Origin: Hyphomicrobium_A sp963726795
GTDB taxonomy: Bacteria > Pseudomonadota > Alphaproteobacteria > Rhizobiales > Hyphomicrobiaceae
Reading direction: 5' to 3'
Assembly (NCBI GenBank): GCA_963726795.1
Contig: CAVSDD010000006.1
Span: 779,034 to 843,033, forward strand
DNA length: 64,000 bases
Below, in pieces: positions 25,132 through 34,458 of the stretch. Below the pieces are notes generated by a model that saw only the letters and a list, made by a program, of their open reading frames with translations, ran no database searches and was not told the origin of the DNA. Both the position numbers and the translations under genes were made by a program. Positions within the stretch are counted from its first letter, which is position 1, and the number at the start of each line of letters is the position of its first letter.

Positions 25132-26796
25132 CTAGTTGCCGAACAGAAGCTGGAAGATCGACCGGCCGCCGCCGCGCCGGCGCGGGCGGTCATCGAACGG
25201 CGACCAGGCGCCGCCGGAGCTCTCGCGCCGGGCCACCTGTGGCCGCGCGGTGCGCAGCACGAACTCGTCGTTCGCCCCATCGACGCTCGCCACCACCACG
25301 CGATCGTCCTGCCAAGTCCACTCGGCGGTCTTCTTGCCCTGCCGGTGCGGCTCGATCGCGACGACGGTGTTGGTATCGAGGTCGAGGATCGCGACTTGCT
25401 CCAGCTCTTCCGGCCCGGACGGTCCGGCCGTCACGCCGCCGGTGAACTTGAGCGTGGCGATGGTTGCGAGCGGCGCCGGCCGCACCTGCCACTCGAGCAG
25501 CCGCGGCTGGCCCTCGCCCGCCATCTCGAGCGGAACGCGCAAACGGCGATACTGGTCGCTGACGGCGAAGTAGTGCTGGTTGCGCTCGACGACACGCCAC
25601 TTGTCGATGCCGGCGCCGGGAACCTCGCGATCCTGATCGTCGGCCGCGTCGGCGCCGAGCCGCTGCAAGGCATCGGCGGCAATCTTCATGCTGGGCCGCA
25701 GCGCGACGGCACGTTTCAAGTCGGCAACCGCCTGCTCCGTGCGCCCCTGCGCCTCCTCGATCTCGCCCTTGGCCCAAAGCGGGTCCGCACCGTCCGGATC
25801 GAGCTTCAGCGCGGTCTCGACATCTTTCTGGCCGACGTCGGGCTGGCCGCTCAGCTTGTAGACGACGGCGCGGTTGGCGAAGGCGAGGCTCGAGCGCGGA
25901 TCGAGTTCGATCGCGCGGTTGAGGTCCGCGAACGCCGGATCGTAGGATCGCGACAGACCGCTCGCCAGCCCGCGCGCCGCGTAACCGCGCGCCGACTTGG
26001 GGTCGATCTCGATCACGTGCGTGAAATCCTTGATCGCGGCGTCTGGGTTGGCGATCGCCATGTAGGCCTGCCCGCGCAGCAGGTAGAGCTCGGTGTTGTT
26101 GACGTCGAACGCGATGGCGCGCGACAGATCCTCGACCGCGTCCTGCTGGCGCCCGATGTCGAGCTTGGCTTCGGCGCGGCTGCGATAGGCGGCGGCAAAG
26201 CGCGGGTCGACGTTGACCGCGCGCGTGAAGTCGCGGATGGCGGCATGCGGACGGCCGACCAGAAGATACACCCGCCCGCGGCCTGCGAGTGGCGCCGCCG
26301 TCTGCGGCATCAATTTGATCGCCTGCGTGTAGTCCCCGATCGCCTGGTCGTTGTGGCCGACCTGCGAATAGGCGCCCGCGCGATTGCCGAGTGCCGCGGC
26401 ATAGCCCGGCGCCAGCACGATCGCGCGGTTGAAGTCCTTGATCGCCTCTTCCGGGTAGCTCAACGCCAGCAGCAGGCTGCCGCGATTGTTGTAGATCGCG
26501 GCGTACTCGGGAAAGAGCTGCGCGGCGCGGTTGAAATCGTCGAGCGCCAGCTTGGTCTGGCCGACGCGCGCATAGGCGACCGCGCGGTCGTTGAGGATCG
26601 TGGCGCGGCGATCGTTCGTGAGCGCGGTGTCGCTGAGGGCATCGGTATAGTCGACGACGGCCTTGGCCGCGTCCCCGCGCACGAGCGCCGCTGCGGCGTC
26701 CTGCTGCTTCAACGCTGAACCGGCATCGGGAACCGCATGCGCACCGCTCGCGGTCAGCGCCGTGAGCACCAGGAACAGGCCAATCCGTCTCGCCAT
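25132..26796 (-). CDS. exported TPR-repeat protein
   Basis: 554 residues from the ATG at 26796. Signal peptide 1-21, then at least ten tetratricopeptide repeats to about residue 370 (for example AIKDFNRAIVLAPGYAAALG, AIRDFTRAVNVDPRFAAAYR, AIKDFTHVIEIDPKSARGYA), forming a superhelix for protein binding. The last 180 residues are a different, beta-rich part (LEWQVRPAPLATIATLKFTGG, QVAILDLDTNTVVAIEP, EWTWQDDRVVVASVDG) ending in an Arg-rich tail. Partner unknown. Same strand as the L,D-transpeptidase, 160 bases upstream of it. Confidence 0.8.
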   Translation of the reverse strand: MARRIGLFLVLTALTASGAHAVPDAGSALKQQDAAAALVRGDAAKAVVDYTDALSDTALTNDRRATILNDRAVAYARVGQTKLALDDFNRAAQLFPEYAAIYNNRGSLLLALSYPEEAIKDFNRAIVLAPGYAAALGNRAGAYSQVGHNDQAIGDYTQAIKLMPQTAAPLAGRGRVYLLVGRPHAAIRDFTRAVNVDPRFAAAYRSRAEAKLDIGRQQDAVEDLSRAIAFDVNNTELYLLRGQAYMAIANPDAAIKDFTHVIEIDPKSARGYAARGLASGLSRSYDPAFADLNRAIELDPRSSLAFANRAVVYKLSGQPDVGQKDVETALKLDPDGADPLWAKGEIEEAQGRTEQAVADLKRAVALRPSMKIAADALQRLGADAADDQDREVPGAGIDKWRVVERNQHYFAVSDQYRRLRVPLEMAGEGQPRLLEWQVRPAPLATIATLKFTGGVTAGPSGPEELEQVAILDLDTNTVVAIEPHRQGKKTAEWTWQDDRVVVASVDGANDEFVLRTARPQVARRESSGGAWSPFDDRPRRRGGGRSIFQLLFGN

Positions 26797-26923
26797 CTGC
26801 ATTCCGTCTTGCAGTTCCGTCTCGGAGTTTTGTGCGCACGTCCCGCGCAAGCCTCAGCGCGGCGATTCCAGCATAGAATATTCGGGCGCCATTGTGCCGC
26901 GAAATCGACCGTAATAATGGCGC

Positions 26924-28423
26924 CTAACTCGTTGCGTCGGGGCCACGCTGGAGGCGCCGCAGCACCTGCGGCAGGTGCTCGGGCAGATCCTCGGCGATGA
27001 GCCCCGGCCCGAATGCGCCGGCGGTCTCCCCGTGCAGCCAGACCGCCGCGCACGCGGCCTCGAACGGCGGCATCTTTTGCGCAAGCAAGCCGGCGATGAA
27101 ACCGGCAAGCACGTCGCCCGCACCCGCGGTCGCCAGATAGGGCGGCGCGTTCTCGTTGATCGCCGCACGCCCGTCGGGAGCGGCGATGACCGTATCGGTT
27201 CCCTTCAGCACGACGAATGCGCCGGTGCCCGCCGCGGCAACGCGCGCGCGCTCGAGCTTGGAGCCGTGCGACAGCGCCGGAAACAGCCGCTCGAACTCGC
27301 CCTCGTGCGGCGTCAGCACCACCGGGCGGTTCTCAGTTGCCGCGATCATGCCGGCGAGCATGGAGGCTTCGCCGGCAAACGAGGTGAGCGCATCGGCATC
27401 GAGCACGGCCGCCGCACCTGAATCGAGCGCGACGTCGACGAGCCGGCACGTCTCCTCGCCGATGCCCAGCGCCGGGCCGAGCAGCACCGCGTTCTTGCGC
27501 CGGTCGGCGAGGATGTCGGCGAACGACGCTTCGCCGTCGTAGGCCATCAGCATGATCGCGGTGAGTTGCGCCGCATTTACGCCGAGCGCCTCCGGCGGGC
27601 TCGCGACCGTCACCAACCCGGCACCGATCCGCAGCGCGCCGCGTGCACCCAGGCGCGCCGCTCCCGTGCGCATCGGCGGTCCCGACACGACCACCGCATG
27701 CCCGCGATCGTATTTGTGCCCGTCACGGCGCAGGATGGGGAATTGGTCGAGCCACAGACCCGGCGCATTGGCCCACGTTTGCGGACGGATTTCACCCAGC
27801 ACCGTTTTCGGTATGCCGATCTGGGCGACGATCGTGGTGCCACTCAGCGCCCGCCCCGGCATGAGCAGATGACCGGGCTTGCGCCGGAAGAAGGTGACGG
27901 TGCGATCCGCGCGGACGACGAGCCCGCCCGCCTCGCCCGTGTCGCCGTCGAGCCCGCTCGGGACATCGATCGAGAGGATGCGCGCACCCGACTTGCCCAA
28001 CGCGTCAACGATGCCGGCGGCCGGTCCATCGAGCGGGCGGCTGAGGCCCGCGCCGAACAGCGCATCGACGACAAGGTTTGCGCCATCGAGCGTCGCGAAC
28101 GCGAGCGGCTCGACCCGTCCGCTCCAGCGTCGCGACATTGCGGCCGCATCGCCCTTGAGCGCGTCGCGCGGCCCGAGCAGCGCCACGCTCGTATCGAAAC
28201 CGGCTTCTGCCAGATGGCGCGCGGCGACAAAGCCATCGCCGCCGTTGTTGCCGGGTCCGCAAAGAACCAGGACGCGCGCGCCGCGATCGACCATCCGCGC
28301 CGCCTCGGCGGCAACCGCCCGGCCGGCATTCTCCATCAGGGTAAGGCTATCGACCCCGGATTTGACGGCGAGCTTGTCGGCTCGCGCCATCTCCTCGGTG
28401 GTCAGCAGCTCAAGTCCGCCCAC
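26924..28423 (-). CDS. nnr: bifunctional NAD(P)HX epimerase/dehydratase
   Basis: 499 residues. Repairs hydrated NADH/NADPH: the N-terminal YjeF-N domain (about 1-215; LCGPGNNGGDGFVAARHL, IDVPSGLDGDTG) interconverts R and S epimers, the C-terminal domain (about 230-490; VLDADALTSFAG, VLTPHEGEFERLF, LATAGAGDVLAGFIAGLL) removes water using ADP or ATP. All key motifs are present and length is normal for the fused enzyme. Divergent from glnB, leaving a 258-base regulatory gap. Confidence 0.92.
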   Translation of the reverse strand: MGGLELLTTEEMARADKLAVKSGVDSLTLMENAGRAVAAEAARMVDRGARVLVLCGPGNNGGDGFVAARHLAEAGFDTSVALLGPRDALKGDAAAMSRRWSGRVEPLAFATLDGANLVVDALFGAGLSRPLDGPAAGIVDALGKSGARILSIDVPSGLDGDTGEAGGLVVRADRTVTFFRRKPGHLLMPGRALSGTTIVAQIGIPKTVLGEIRPQTWANAPGLWLDQFPILRRDGHKYDRGHAVVVSGPPMRTGAARLGARGALRIGAGLVTVASPPEALGVNAAQLTAIMLMAYDGEASFADILADRRKNAVLLGPALGIGEETCRLVDVALDSGAAAVLDADALTSFAGEASMLAGMIAATENRPVVLTPHEGEFERLFPALSHGSKLERARVAAAGTGAFVVLKGTDTVIAAPDGRAAINENAPPYLATAGAGDVLAGFIAGLLAQKMPPFEAACAAVWLHGETAGAFGPGLIAEDLPEHLPQVLRRLQRGPDATS

Positions 28424-28478
28424 GGCGTCTTCCTTGCTTGTCGGCAGTAAACTGCCCGAGTCGCCTGAAAACGCGGCA

Positions 28479-28517
28479 TTGCCCGTTCATTGGGCAAATA
28501 GCATAGTAAATGGGCAA
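28479..28517 (+). promoter_or_regulatory. NtrC-like operator cluster upstream of glnB
   Basis: A 19-bp inverted repeat TTGCCC-N7-GGGCAA at 28479-28497, and a third half-site GGGCAA at 28512-28517 exactly 20 bp (two helical turns) from the second. It lies about 105 bases upstream of the sigma-54-type promoter, the normal enhancer distance for NtrC. The half-sites differ somewhat from the classic TGCACC, so the identity is inferred from layout and context. Confidence 0.55.
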
Positions 28518-28599
28518 TCGCGGCGCCGTGCCGCCCGTCCAAAACGCCCGGTTCGCCACCAACTTGCTGGAATTCCGAGCGATTATTTCCACCCGTTAG

Positions 28600-28616
28600 T
28601 TGGCATGGGCCGTGCT
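28600..28616 (+). promoter_or_regulatory. sigma-54 (RpoN) -24/-12 promoter of glnB-glnA
   Basis: TTGGCATGGGCCGTGCT: GG and GC are separated by exactly 10 bases, and TTGGCA matches the -24 element. The GC of the -12 element is at 28614-28615, so transcription would start near 28627, 55 bases before the glnB ATG. Placement ahead of glnB fits control by nitrogen. Confidence 0.75.
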
Positions 28617-28681
28617 ACCCCTGTGCCCGCCACACGATTACCCTTGCAGAAACAAGAGAAAAGCGGAGGACCCAGGGGGTC

Positions 28682-29020
28682 ATGAAGAAAATCGAGGCCA
28701 TCATCAAGCCATTCAAACTCGACGAGGTGAAGGAAGCCCTGCAAGAAATCGGCCTGCAGGGGATCACCGTTCTCGAGGCGAAGGGGTTCGGCCGGCAGAA
28801 GGGTCATACGGAACTCTACCGCGGCGCCGAGTACGTCGTCGATTTTCTTCCCAAGGTGAAGATCGAAGTGGTGCTTGCCGACGAAATGCTCGATAAGGCC
28901 GTCGATGCCATTCAGAAGGCCGCTAAGACCGGTCGCATCGGCGATGGAAAGATCTTCATTTCTGCTATTGACGATGCCATTCGTATCCGCACCGGAGAGA
29001 CGGGCGCGGCCGCCATTTAA
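28682..29020 (+). CDS. glnB: nitrogen regulatory protein PII
   Basis: 112 residues, the standard PII length. Signature KGFGRQKGHTELYRGAEYVVD places the uridylylated Tyr at 51; the C-terminal loop TGRIGDGKIF and Arg-rich end IRIRTGETG are conserved. PII trimers bind ATP/ADP and 2-oxoglutarate and report nitrogen state to GlnD/GlnE/NtrB. GGAGG upstream; transcribed with glnA, 82 bases further on. Adjacency to glnA favours glnB over glnK, which usually pairs with amtB. Confidence 0.95.
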   Translation: MKKIEAIIKPFKLDEVKEALQEIGLQGITVLEAKGFGRQKGHTELYRGAEYVVDFLPKVKIEVVLADEMLDKAVDAIQKAAKTGRIGDGKIFISAIDDAIRIRTGETGAAAI

Positions 29021-29102
29021 CGTGGCGATCTGGACGGGTCTGTGCAGCGCCCTCTATTGGCTATTTGCGAGGGGCAACGGCTTACGTAACAGGGGAGTTC
29101 TC

Positions 29103-30512
29103 ATGAAGAACGCCAACGATGTCCTGAAAATGATCAAGGACAAGGACGTCAAGTTCGTCGATCTCAGGTTCACCGACACCAAAGGCAAGATGCAGCACGT
29201 CACGGCGCAGTCGGGCTGCGTCGACGACGGCACCTTCACGGACGGTTATGCCTTCGACGGCTCCTCGATCGCCGGTTGGAAGGGCATCGAGTCCTCCGAC
29301 ATGCTGCTCATGCCCGATCCGACATCGGCGCATCTCGATCCCTTCTTCGCCCAGTCGACGGTCGCGATTTTCTGCGACGTGCTGGAGCCGACCACGGGTC
29401 AGTTCTACGAGCGCGACCCGCGCGGCATCGCCAAGAAGGCCGAGGCCTACATGAAGTCGACCGGCATCGGCGACACAGCGTTCTTCGGCCCGGAAGCCGA
29501 ATTCTTCATCTTCGACGACGTCCGCTTCAACACCGATCCGACCAACTGCGGATTCAAGATCGATTCAGCCGAGCTGCCGACCAACACCGGCACCGAATAC
29601 GAAATGGGCAACCTCGGCCACCGCCCGCGCACCAAGGGCGGCTACTTCCCCGTGCCGCCGATCGACAGCTGCCAGGACATTCGCTCCGAGATGCTCTCGG
29701 TCATGATCGAGATGGGCGTCGAGGTCGAGAAGCACCACCACGAGGTGGCCGCCGCCCAGCACGAGCTTGGCATCAAGTTCGCGCCGATGGTGACGATCGC
29801 CGACCACATGCAGATCTACAAGTACGTCGTGCACATGGTCTCGCAGGCCTATGGCAAGACCGCATGCTTCATGCCTAAGCCCATGTTCGGTGACAACGGC
29901 TCGGGCATGCACGTGCATCAGTCGATCTGGAACGGCTCGACGCCGGTGTTCGCCGGCAACAAGTACGCCGACCTGTCGGATACCTGCCTCAGCTACATCG
30001 CCGGCATCTTGAAGCACGCCAAGGCGCTCAACGCCTTCACCAACCCGACGACCAACTCCTACAAGCGGCTCGTGCCCGGCTACGAGGCTCCCGTGCTGCT
30101 CGCCTACTCGGCGCGCAATCGCTCGGCCTCCTGCCGCATCCCGCACGCGACCAACCCCAAGGCGAAGCGCGTCGAAGTGCGCTTCCCCGATCCGGCGGCC
30201 AATCCCTATCTCGGCTTCGCCGCCATGCTGATGGCCGGACTCGACGGCATCAATTCCAAGCTGAGCCCGGGCGATGCGATCGACAAGAACCTCTACGACC
30301 TGCCGCCGGCCGAGCTCGAGAAGATCCCGACCGTGTGCGGCTCCCTGCGCGAGGCGCTCGACAGCCTCGACAAGGACCGTGCCTTCCTCAAGATGGGCGG
30401 CGTGATGACCGACGACATGATCGACGCCTACATCGAGCTGAAGATGGCCGAGAACATGCGCTACGAAACGTCGCCGCACCCGGTCGAGTACGACATGTAC
30501 TACTCGGTCTGA
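29103..30512 (+). CDS. glnA: type I glutamine synthetase
   Basis: 469 residues, full length. Makes glutamine from glutamate, ammonia and ATP. Motifs: AFDGSSIAGWKGIESSDM near the N-terminus, FFGPEAEFFIFDDV (metal Glu residues), ATP site KPMFGDNGSGMHVHQS, NRSASCRIP, and the adenylylation site NLYDLPP with Tyr at residue 398. The ATG at 29103 has GGGGAG upstream; the open frame extends further but is not coding. Second gene of the glnB operon and followed by a strong terminator. Confidence 0.97.
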   Translation: MKNANDVLKMIKDKDVKFVDLRFTDTKGKMQHVTAQSGCVDDGTFTDGYAFDGSSIAGWKGIESSDMLLMPDPTSAHLDPFFAQSTVAIFCDVLEPTTGQFYERDPRGIAKKAEAYMKSTGIGDTAFFGPEAEFFIFDDVRFNTDPTNCGFKIDSAELPTNTGTEYEMGNLGHRPRTKGGYFPVPPIDSCQDIRSEMLSVMIEMGVEVEKHHHEVAAAQHELGIKFAPMVTIADHMQIYKYVVHMVSQAYGKTACFMPKPMFGDNGSGMHVHQSIWNGSTPVFAGNKYADLSDTCLSYIAGILKHAKALNAFTNPTTNSYKRLVPGYEAPVLLAYSARNRSASCRIPHATNPKAKRVEVRFPDPAANPYLGFAAMLMAGLDGINSKLSPGDAIDKNLYDLPPAELEKIPTVCGSLREALDSLDKDRAFLKMGGVMTDDMIDAYIELKMAENMRYETSPHPVEYDMYYSV

Positions 30513-30536
30513 GACGCGCTGGCGCAATCGACCAAG

Positions 30537-30564
30537 CGGCCCGGGAGCGATCCCGGGCCGTTTT
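30537..30564 (+). terminator. rho-independent terminator of glnBA
   Basis: Perfect 10-bp stem CGGCCCGGGA/TCCCGGGCCG, 4-base loop, TTTT tail, 24 bases past glnA. Confidence 0.93.
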
Positions 30565-30596
30565 GCATTTCCAAGTCCGCTCAGAACTAGCGCCTT

Positions 30597-30896
30597 TCAG
30601 AAGTAGAACAGCACGGCGGCGAACACCGCGCCCAGGCCAATGAGGCGCAGCCGGCGCCAGTGGGCGAGCAGTGCCACGGCCAGGCGCCGCGGCAGTTCCG
30701 ACCAAGGGACGAACGCGATCATCGCGATGACGACCCCGGCACCGAGCCCGATCAGGACCGACATGTAGTCGAGCAAGGGGCTCGTTGCCCCGAGCTTGGC
30801 TGGCGCGTTCGCGCCGCCGTTCGAGCCGAGCATGATGATCGCTGCAATCATCAGCCCGAGCGCCAGCATCGAGAAGAAGCTGAAAACCGCCCGCAT
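30597..30896 (-). CDS. small membrane protein
   Basis: 99 residues with three hydrophobic segments (FSFFSMLALGLMIAAIIML; LIGLGAGVVIAMIAFVPW; LIGLGAVFAAVLFYF). A Gly/Asn-rich loop separates the first two. ATG at 30896 chosen over a distant upstream start. Function unknown; convergent with glnA. Confidence 0.65.
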   Translation of the reverse strand: MRAVFSFFSMLALGLMIAAIIMLGSNGGANAPAKLGATSPLLDYMSVLIGLGAGVVIAMIAFVPWSELPRRLAVALLAHWRRLRLIGLGAVFAAVLFYF

Positions 30897-31058
30897 CGCA
30901 AAAGCCCTGGAGAAGCCGACAGCACGCACGCTACCGGCAGGCTTCAAACAATTCGTTAACCATCTGGAGCCCCCGGGCGAGGCAGCCGTTTGTGAAAAAT
31001 TCACCACACGATGGCACCGTCAACTCTCGTTGGGAAAAACGGCCTGCGTTTCAAAGCA

Positions 31059-31872
31059 ATGCGTACCGCTCTTAAGACCGATCCTGATTGGCAGACGCAC
31101 GGGACCAACGCCGCGCCACCCCCGCTCGGCGTGATGGAGTCCTTTGCCTCGCTGCGCACGCCCGCCTCGAGCAGCTCCTCGCTCGGCGGCTACCTCGTCC
31201 TGCGCCGCCCCGGTTCGCAGCTTCGCGCGGTCCCGCCCCGCGCGCGTTTCCCCAGGCGCGGTCAGGTGCTGCGCGGCGGCGTCCTGATCGGTGGACTGGT
31301 CGTAGCGAGCCTGTACATGGGCGCGTTCGCACATCCAGACGCGCCGGCGGACGTGGCTGCGGCGCAGAACAAGCTCCGCTACGCGCCGCAAGCGGCGAGA
31401 GCCCGGCTCGGTGCTCGCCGCGATGGTTGCGGATCCCGACACCCAGAGCAATGAGGGCAAGCCCGATACGTCGTTCCGACCTCGGCGATTCCTCCCGCGC
31501 ACGAGCCGCTCGGCGAAGCGCTGCCTGCGAAGATCGAGGCGCTGGCCGATGCGAAGCCAGCAGCCGATGAAGCTCGCCGAGGCGCCGACGCCGGATGAGC
31601 TCTCCACGGTGGCGCCCGATCCGGTGACGGCCGCACCGGTCGAGGACCCGTTGCCTGCAAGTGAGAGCGTTGAGAAGCCCGCGGTACGGCCGGCCGCGCA
31701 TGGCGTGAGCAAGCCGGGGCATCATCGCGTCCGGCATCAGCGCACCCCGGCGCGCCGTGCCAAAGCACCGGCGGCCAAGGCCGACGCGTTGGCCGTTGCG
31801 CGCGCACCCCGCTGGGCGCAGCAGATGTACGCGACGCCCTGGCAGAGCCAGGCCTTTTCCTACGTGCGGTAA
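31059..31872 (+). pseudogene. single-pass membrane protein, several frame breaks
   Basis: Cytoplasmic head (MRTALKTDPDWQTHG...), one membrane helix (GGVLIGGLVVASLYMGAFAH, about residue 82-101) and a Pro/Ala-rich periplasmic tail. The tail must be read across three frames: ...NKLRYAPQAAR | VLAAMVADPDTQSNEG | VVPTSAIPPAHEPLGEALPA | KLAEAPTPDELSTVAPD ... RAPRWAQQMYATPWQ. Breaks fall near 31400, 31467 and 31570. Such a disordered tail tolerates change, but its codon and composition pattern stay coherent only if frames are switched. Function unknown. Confidence 0.5.
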
Positions 31873-31905
31873 AGCTTAGACAGTGGCCGTGCCGATTTCT
31901 CTCGC

Positions 31906-32085
31906 TTAGCGGGCGAGAAGCAGCATCAGCATGGCGGAGACGAGGAACGTCCCGAGGCCGCCGATTGAAACCAGCGTGTCGTGCGGAGAGGCGTGGGTCA
32001 TCATCTCATGCAGGGCAACGCCGAGGCCGCCAAGGCCCAGCACGATCAGAACAATCCCGACCAAGATCCCCAAAATCCCACCCAT
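31906..32085 (-). CDS. 59-aa two-helix membrane microprotein
   Basis: Starts ATG at 32085: MGGILGILVGIVLIVLGLGG, then LHEMMTHASPHDTLV and a second helix GTFLVSAMLMLLLAR, TAA at 31906-31908. Both helices are strongly hydrophobic with Gly-zipper spacing, and the loop has two His. It fills the gap between genes on a strand where nothing else is coding. Unknown function. Confidence 0.6.
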   Translation of the reverse strand: MGGILGILVGIVLIVLGLGGLGVALHEMMTHASPHDTLVSIGGLGTFLVSAMLMLLLAR

Positions 32086-32248
32086 GGCGTCGCGTCTCCC
32101 AGTTGCCGATTATGGCTCGACCGGACCCGGTATAAGCGACATCGCAGCGAAAGGCACGCCGCCTTAGCCCATGAGCGGCAAAATGCGCAGCCCCTGCGTG
32201 GCCTTCGTGCACTGGCCAGCAGGGGGTCAGGCAGGGCTCAGGTTGCGC

Positions 32249-32506
32249 TCAGGGCTGCGGGGCGGGGGTCGTCTTCTGAACGGTGCTCGAACCCGCGCCA
32301 TCGGGCGCTGAATTGAGGGGGCGGACCGCGACGTAGAAGGCGGTCGAGGCCAGCAGCAGCACCATGACCGAGACGGCGACGATGGTGCTGCGCTTGCTGG
32401 CCATGACCCAGGCGGGCTTGATGAGGCCGAGCACCAGATAGAGGATCGCCAGAACGGCGATCACCTGGAACGACCAGGACGAGTAGTCGAGGAGCGCGTC
32501 GGACAT
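32249..32506 (-). CDS. small two-helix membrane protein
   Basis: 85 residues from the ATG at 32506: helices SFQVIAVLAILYLVLGLI and IVAVSVMVLLLASTAFYVA with a WVMASKRST cytoplasmic loop and a Pro/Thr-rich tail. Unknown function. Same direction as the neighbouring microprotein and the DUF1489 gene. Confidence 0.65.
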   Translation of the reverse strand: MSDALLDYSSWSFQVIAVLAILYLVLGLIKPAWVMASKRSTIVAVSVMVLLLASTAFYVAVRPLNSAPDGAGSSTVQKTTPAPQP

Positions 32507-32617
32507 CGGATCTAGCCTCGCGGGTGGCCGCAAAATCGAGAGCGGCATCATCCCCGCGCGGGCTTAAAGATGCGAAAATTCCGGCGTTTCGTTTGAAGCG
32601 ATCGGCTCAGATTGCCT

Positions 32618-33052
32618 CTACAAAAGCCCCAGCTCAGCGAGCTCCTTGCGCATCTTCGCCGGCAGTTCGGCAGCCCCCTTGCCCGAACGACCCAGATCGG
32701 CCGGGGCGTCCTTGGCATCCAGGTAGCGCCAGCCCTGGAAGGCGCGGCGCGGCACCGGGCGGACAGGGATGAGCGCGGCATCGAGCAGGATCAGGCAGCA
32801 GCGCGAGCCGTCGGCCTTCGTGCCCTCATCGAACCCAAGCAGGCGCTGGCGCACCTGGATGGTGCCCTTGATCACCCAGTACAGCGACCCGCCTTCCAGA
32901 TCGGCCACGCGTTTTGGTGTCTGGAAGGTCGAGTGGAAGAGCCGCGCGCGCTCGCCCGCCTTCTTCTGCATGGCGGTGCGGCCCTTCTGCCAGTCGGCCA
33001 GCTCCTCGATGGAGGCGGCCCCGACGCACAGCTTGACGAGGTGAAGCGGCAC
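32618..33052 (-). CDS. DUF1489 family protein
   Basis: 144 residues from a GTG at 33052 (GGGGAGA just upstream): MPLHLVKLCVGAASIEELADW is the family's standard start, followed by RLFHSTFQTPKRVADLEGGS, LYWVIKGTIQVRQRLLGF and FQGWRYLDAKDAPADL. DUF1489 is a conserved alphaproteobacterial protein of unknown function. The frame continues upstream but without the family's pattern. Confidence 0.82.
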   Translation of the reverse strand: MPLHLVKLCVGAASIEELADWQKGRTAMQKKAGERARLFHSTFQTPKRVADLEGGSLYWVIKGTIQVRQRLLGFDEGTKADGSRCCLILLDAALIPVRPVPRRAFQGWRYLDAKDAPADLGRSGKGAAELPAKMRKELAELGLL

Positions 33053-33155
33053 ACTCTCTCTCCCCTGCGTTGCCGATACCGACCCAGCATGTCCGCTCGC
33101 ATCGATGGGCGGCAGCCGCAATCGGCGCTGATCCACAGCGATGTTGGCCCGCGCG

Positions 33156-33608
33156 CTACCGCGGCGTGCACGTCCCGGCGTATTGAGCGAATACGGGCGC
33201 GCCCATCAGTCCGAAATGACGCGAGTGCACGGCGGGATGCGTGCCCGAGGAAGCGTCCTGGTCGTAGATCGTCGTCAAGTTGAGGAAGCCTTCGTTGACC
33301 ACCTCGAGAAAATGATTGGCATTGATCGCGCGCACGATCTTGAGCGGGCCGGTGTTGTCGCCGGTCACGAGGCGCGCCGTCTGCGCCTCGAGATCGATGT
33401 CGGTGATCTTGAAGTCGAGCGGCGCCGGGGTCTCCGACTTGAAGGTGCCGCCGTCATAGCTCCAGGCGTTGCCTTTGGTAAACGAGCAGTCGAAGGCTTT
33501 GGGCTCGTCCTGGGGCTCGTCCGTGGCGCGCGCACTTCCAACGACCGCCGACAAAGCCAGCGGCAGGCCCAGCAGCAGGCAAAGGCCAAAGCGCCCGGCG
33601 GAAACCAT
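33156..33608 (-). CDS. secreted hypothetical protein
   Basis: 150 residues; signal peptide 1-28 (LCLLLGLPLALSAVVGSARA), mature part with two Cys (FDCSF near the start and TCTPR at the end) and beta-rich segments (YDGGTFKSETPAPLDFKITD, TTIYDQDASSGTHPAVHSR). Likely a small periplasmic beta-sandwich closed by a disulfide. No family recognised. Confidence 0.7.
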   Translation of the reverse strand: MVSAGRFGLCLLLGLPLALSAVVGSARATDEPQDEPKAFDCSFTKGNAWSYDGGTFKSETPAPLDFKITDIDLEAQTARLVTGDNTGPLKIVRAINANHFLEVVNEGFLNLTTIYDQDASSGTHPAVHSRHFGLMGAPVFAQYAGTCTPR

Positions 33609-33793
33609 GTTCTTCCCCTTGTCACGCCGCGTGCCTGGGTCTCACCCGGCGCGGCGGCACGTCATTCAACAGTGCGGGCTCGCGCCGCGCAACCGGACAC
33701 GATCGTGGGTGCCGCGGCGCAGGGTCGCGAACGCCTTCAATCCGCCGGGATTGGCGTCTCGATAGACCTACTTCTGGGGATGGACGTGAAGCG

Positions 33794-34351
33794 ATGAAGC
33801 GGCTCGGCGCATTGGCTGCAGTCCTGACGGCGGCCGCCCTATGCGGCTGTGCCGCCACGCACGATTCTCCCCCGTCCCTCATCACCGATGCCGGTGTGGC
33901 CCCCGATCCCGCGAGCGGCCCCGCTTCGACAGCGGCGCCTGCGCCGGCGACGACGGCTTCGATCACGCCTCCTCCCAACATCGGGCCGAGCGCCTCCGCT
34001 GTGACGCCGGTCGCGGACGGCGGCTATCAGCTCTCCGAGCAGGAGCTCAAGTACGACTGCAAGAAGATCACGGGCATCATGCAGATCCGCATCCTGCAGA
34101 TCCGCGACTACGATCCCAAGAAGCAGACGTCCGCCATCGCGCGCAATGCGCAGGCGATCGCGACGCCGATCTGGGGCGGCACGACCGTCGGCATCGATCC
34201 CGCCGGGCAATACCGCAAGGACCGCGCGATGCTCGAAGCCTACAATCGCCGTCTCGCGGAAAAGAAGTGCAAGACGTACGATCTGGCCGCCGCGCTGCAG
34301 AGCTCAGGTCCCGACGTGCCACGGCCGACGCAAAAGCCTGCAGCGCCCTGA
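33794..34351 (+). CDS. putative lipoprotein
   Basis: 185 residues. Lipobox LCGC (Cys at residue 19) after a hydrophobic signal, then a Pro/Ala/Thr spacer and a conserved-looking helical domain YQLSEQELKYDCKKITGIMQ with a GG-containing linker (ATPIWGGTTVGIDPAGQY) and RDRAMLEAYNRRLAEKKCKT. Glycine-rich middle may cross a membrane. Function unknown. Confidence 0.7.
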   Translation: MKRLGALAAVLTAAALCGCAATHDSPPSLITDAGVAPDPASGPASTAAPAPATTASITPPPNIGPSASAVTPVADGGYQLSEQELKYDCKKITGIMQIRILQIRDYDPKKQTSAIARNAQAIATPIWGGTTVGIDPAGQYRKDRAMLEAYNRRLAEKKCKTYDLAAALQSSGPDVPRPTQKPAAP

Positions 34352-34458
34352 GCGCGACTGATCGCGAGCGGGCCTGAGCGTGGCGGCGAAACACCCGCGT
34401 TCTGGTAAGATGCGTTCTGATCGAGATGCCGGTCTCATCGCAGCGAGGTCTTCGATCG

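Noticed and set aside
24835..26718. 627-codon open frame on the plus strand over the transpeptidase/TPR region
   Set aside because: It is antisense to two genes with signal peptides, catalytic motifs and TPR repeats; its product is Arg/Asp/Leu-rich with no domain. GC-rich third positions keep the antisense frame open.
29565..30527. 320-codon minus-strand frame opposite glnA
   Set aside because: glnA is certain; the antisense product has runs of HV/RR/VV typical of mirrored GC-rich codons.
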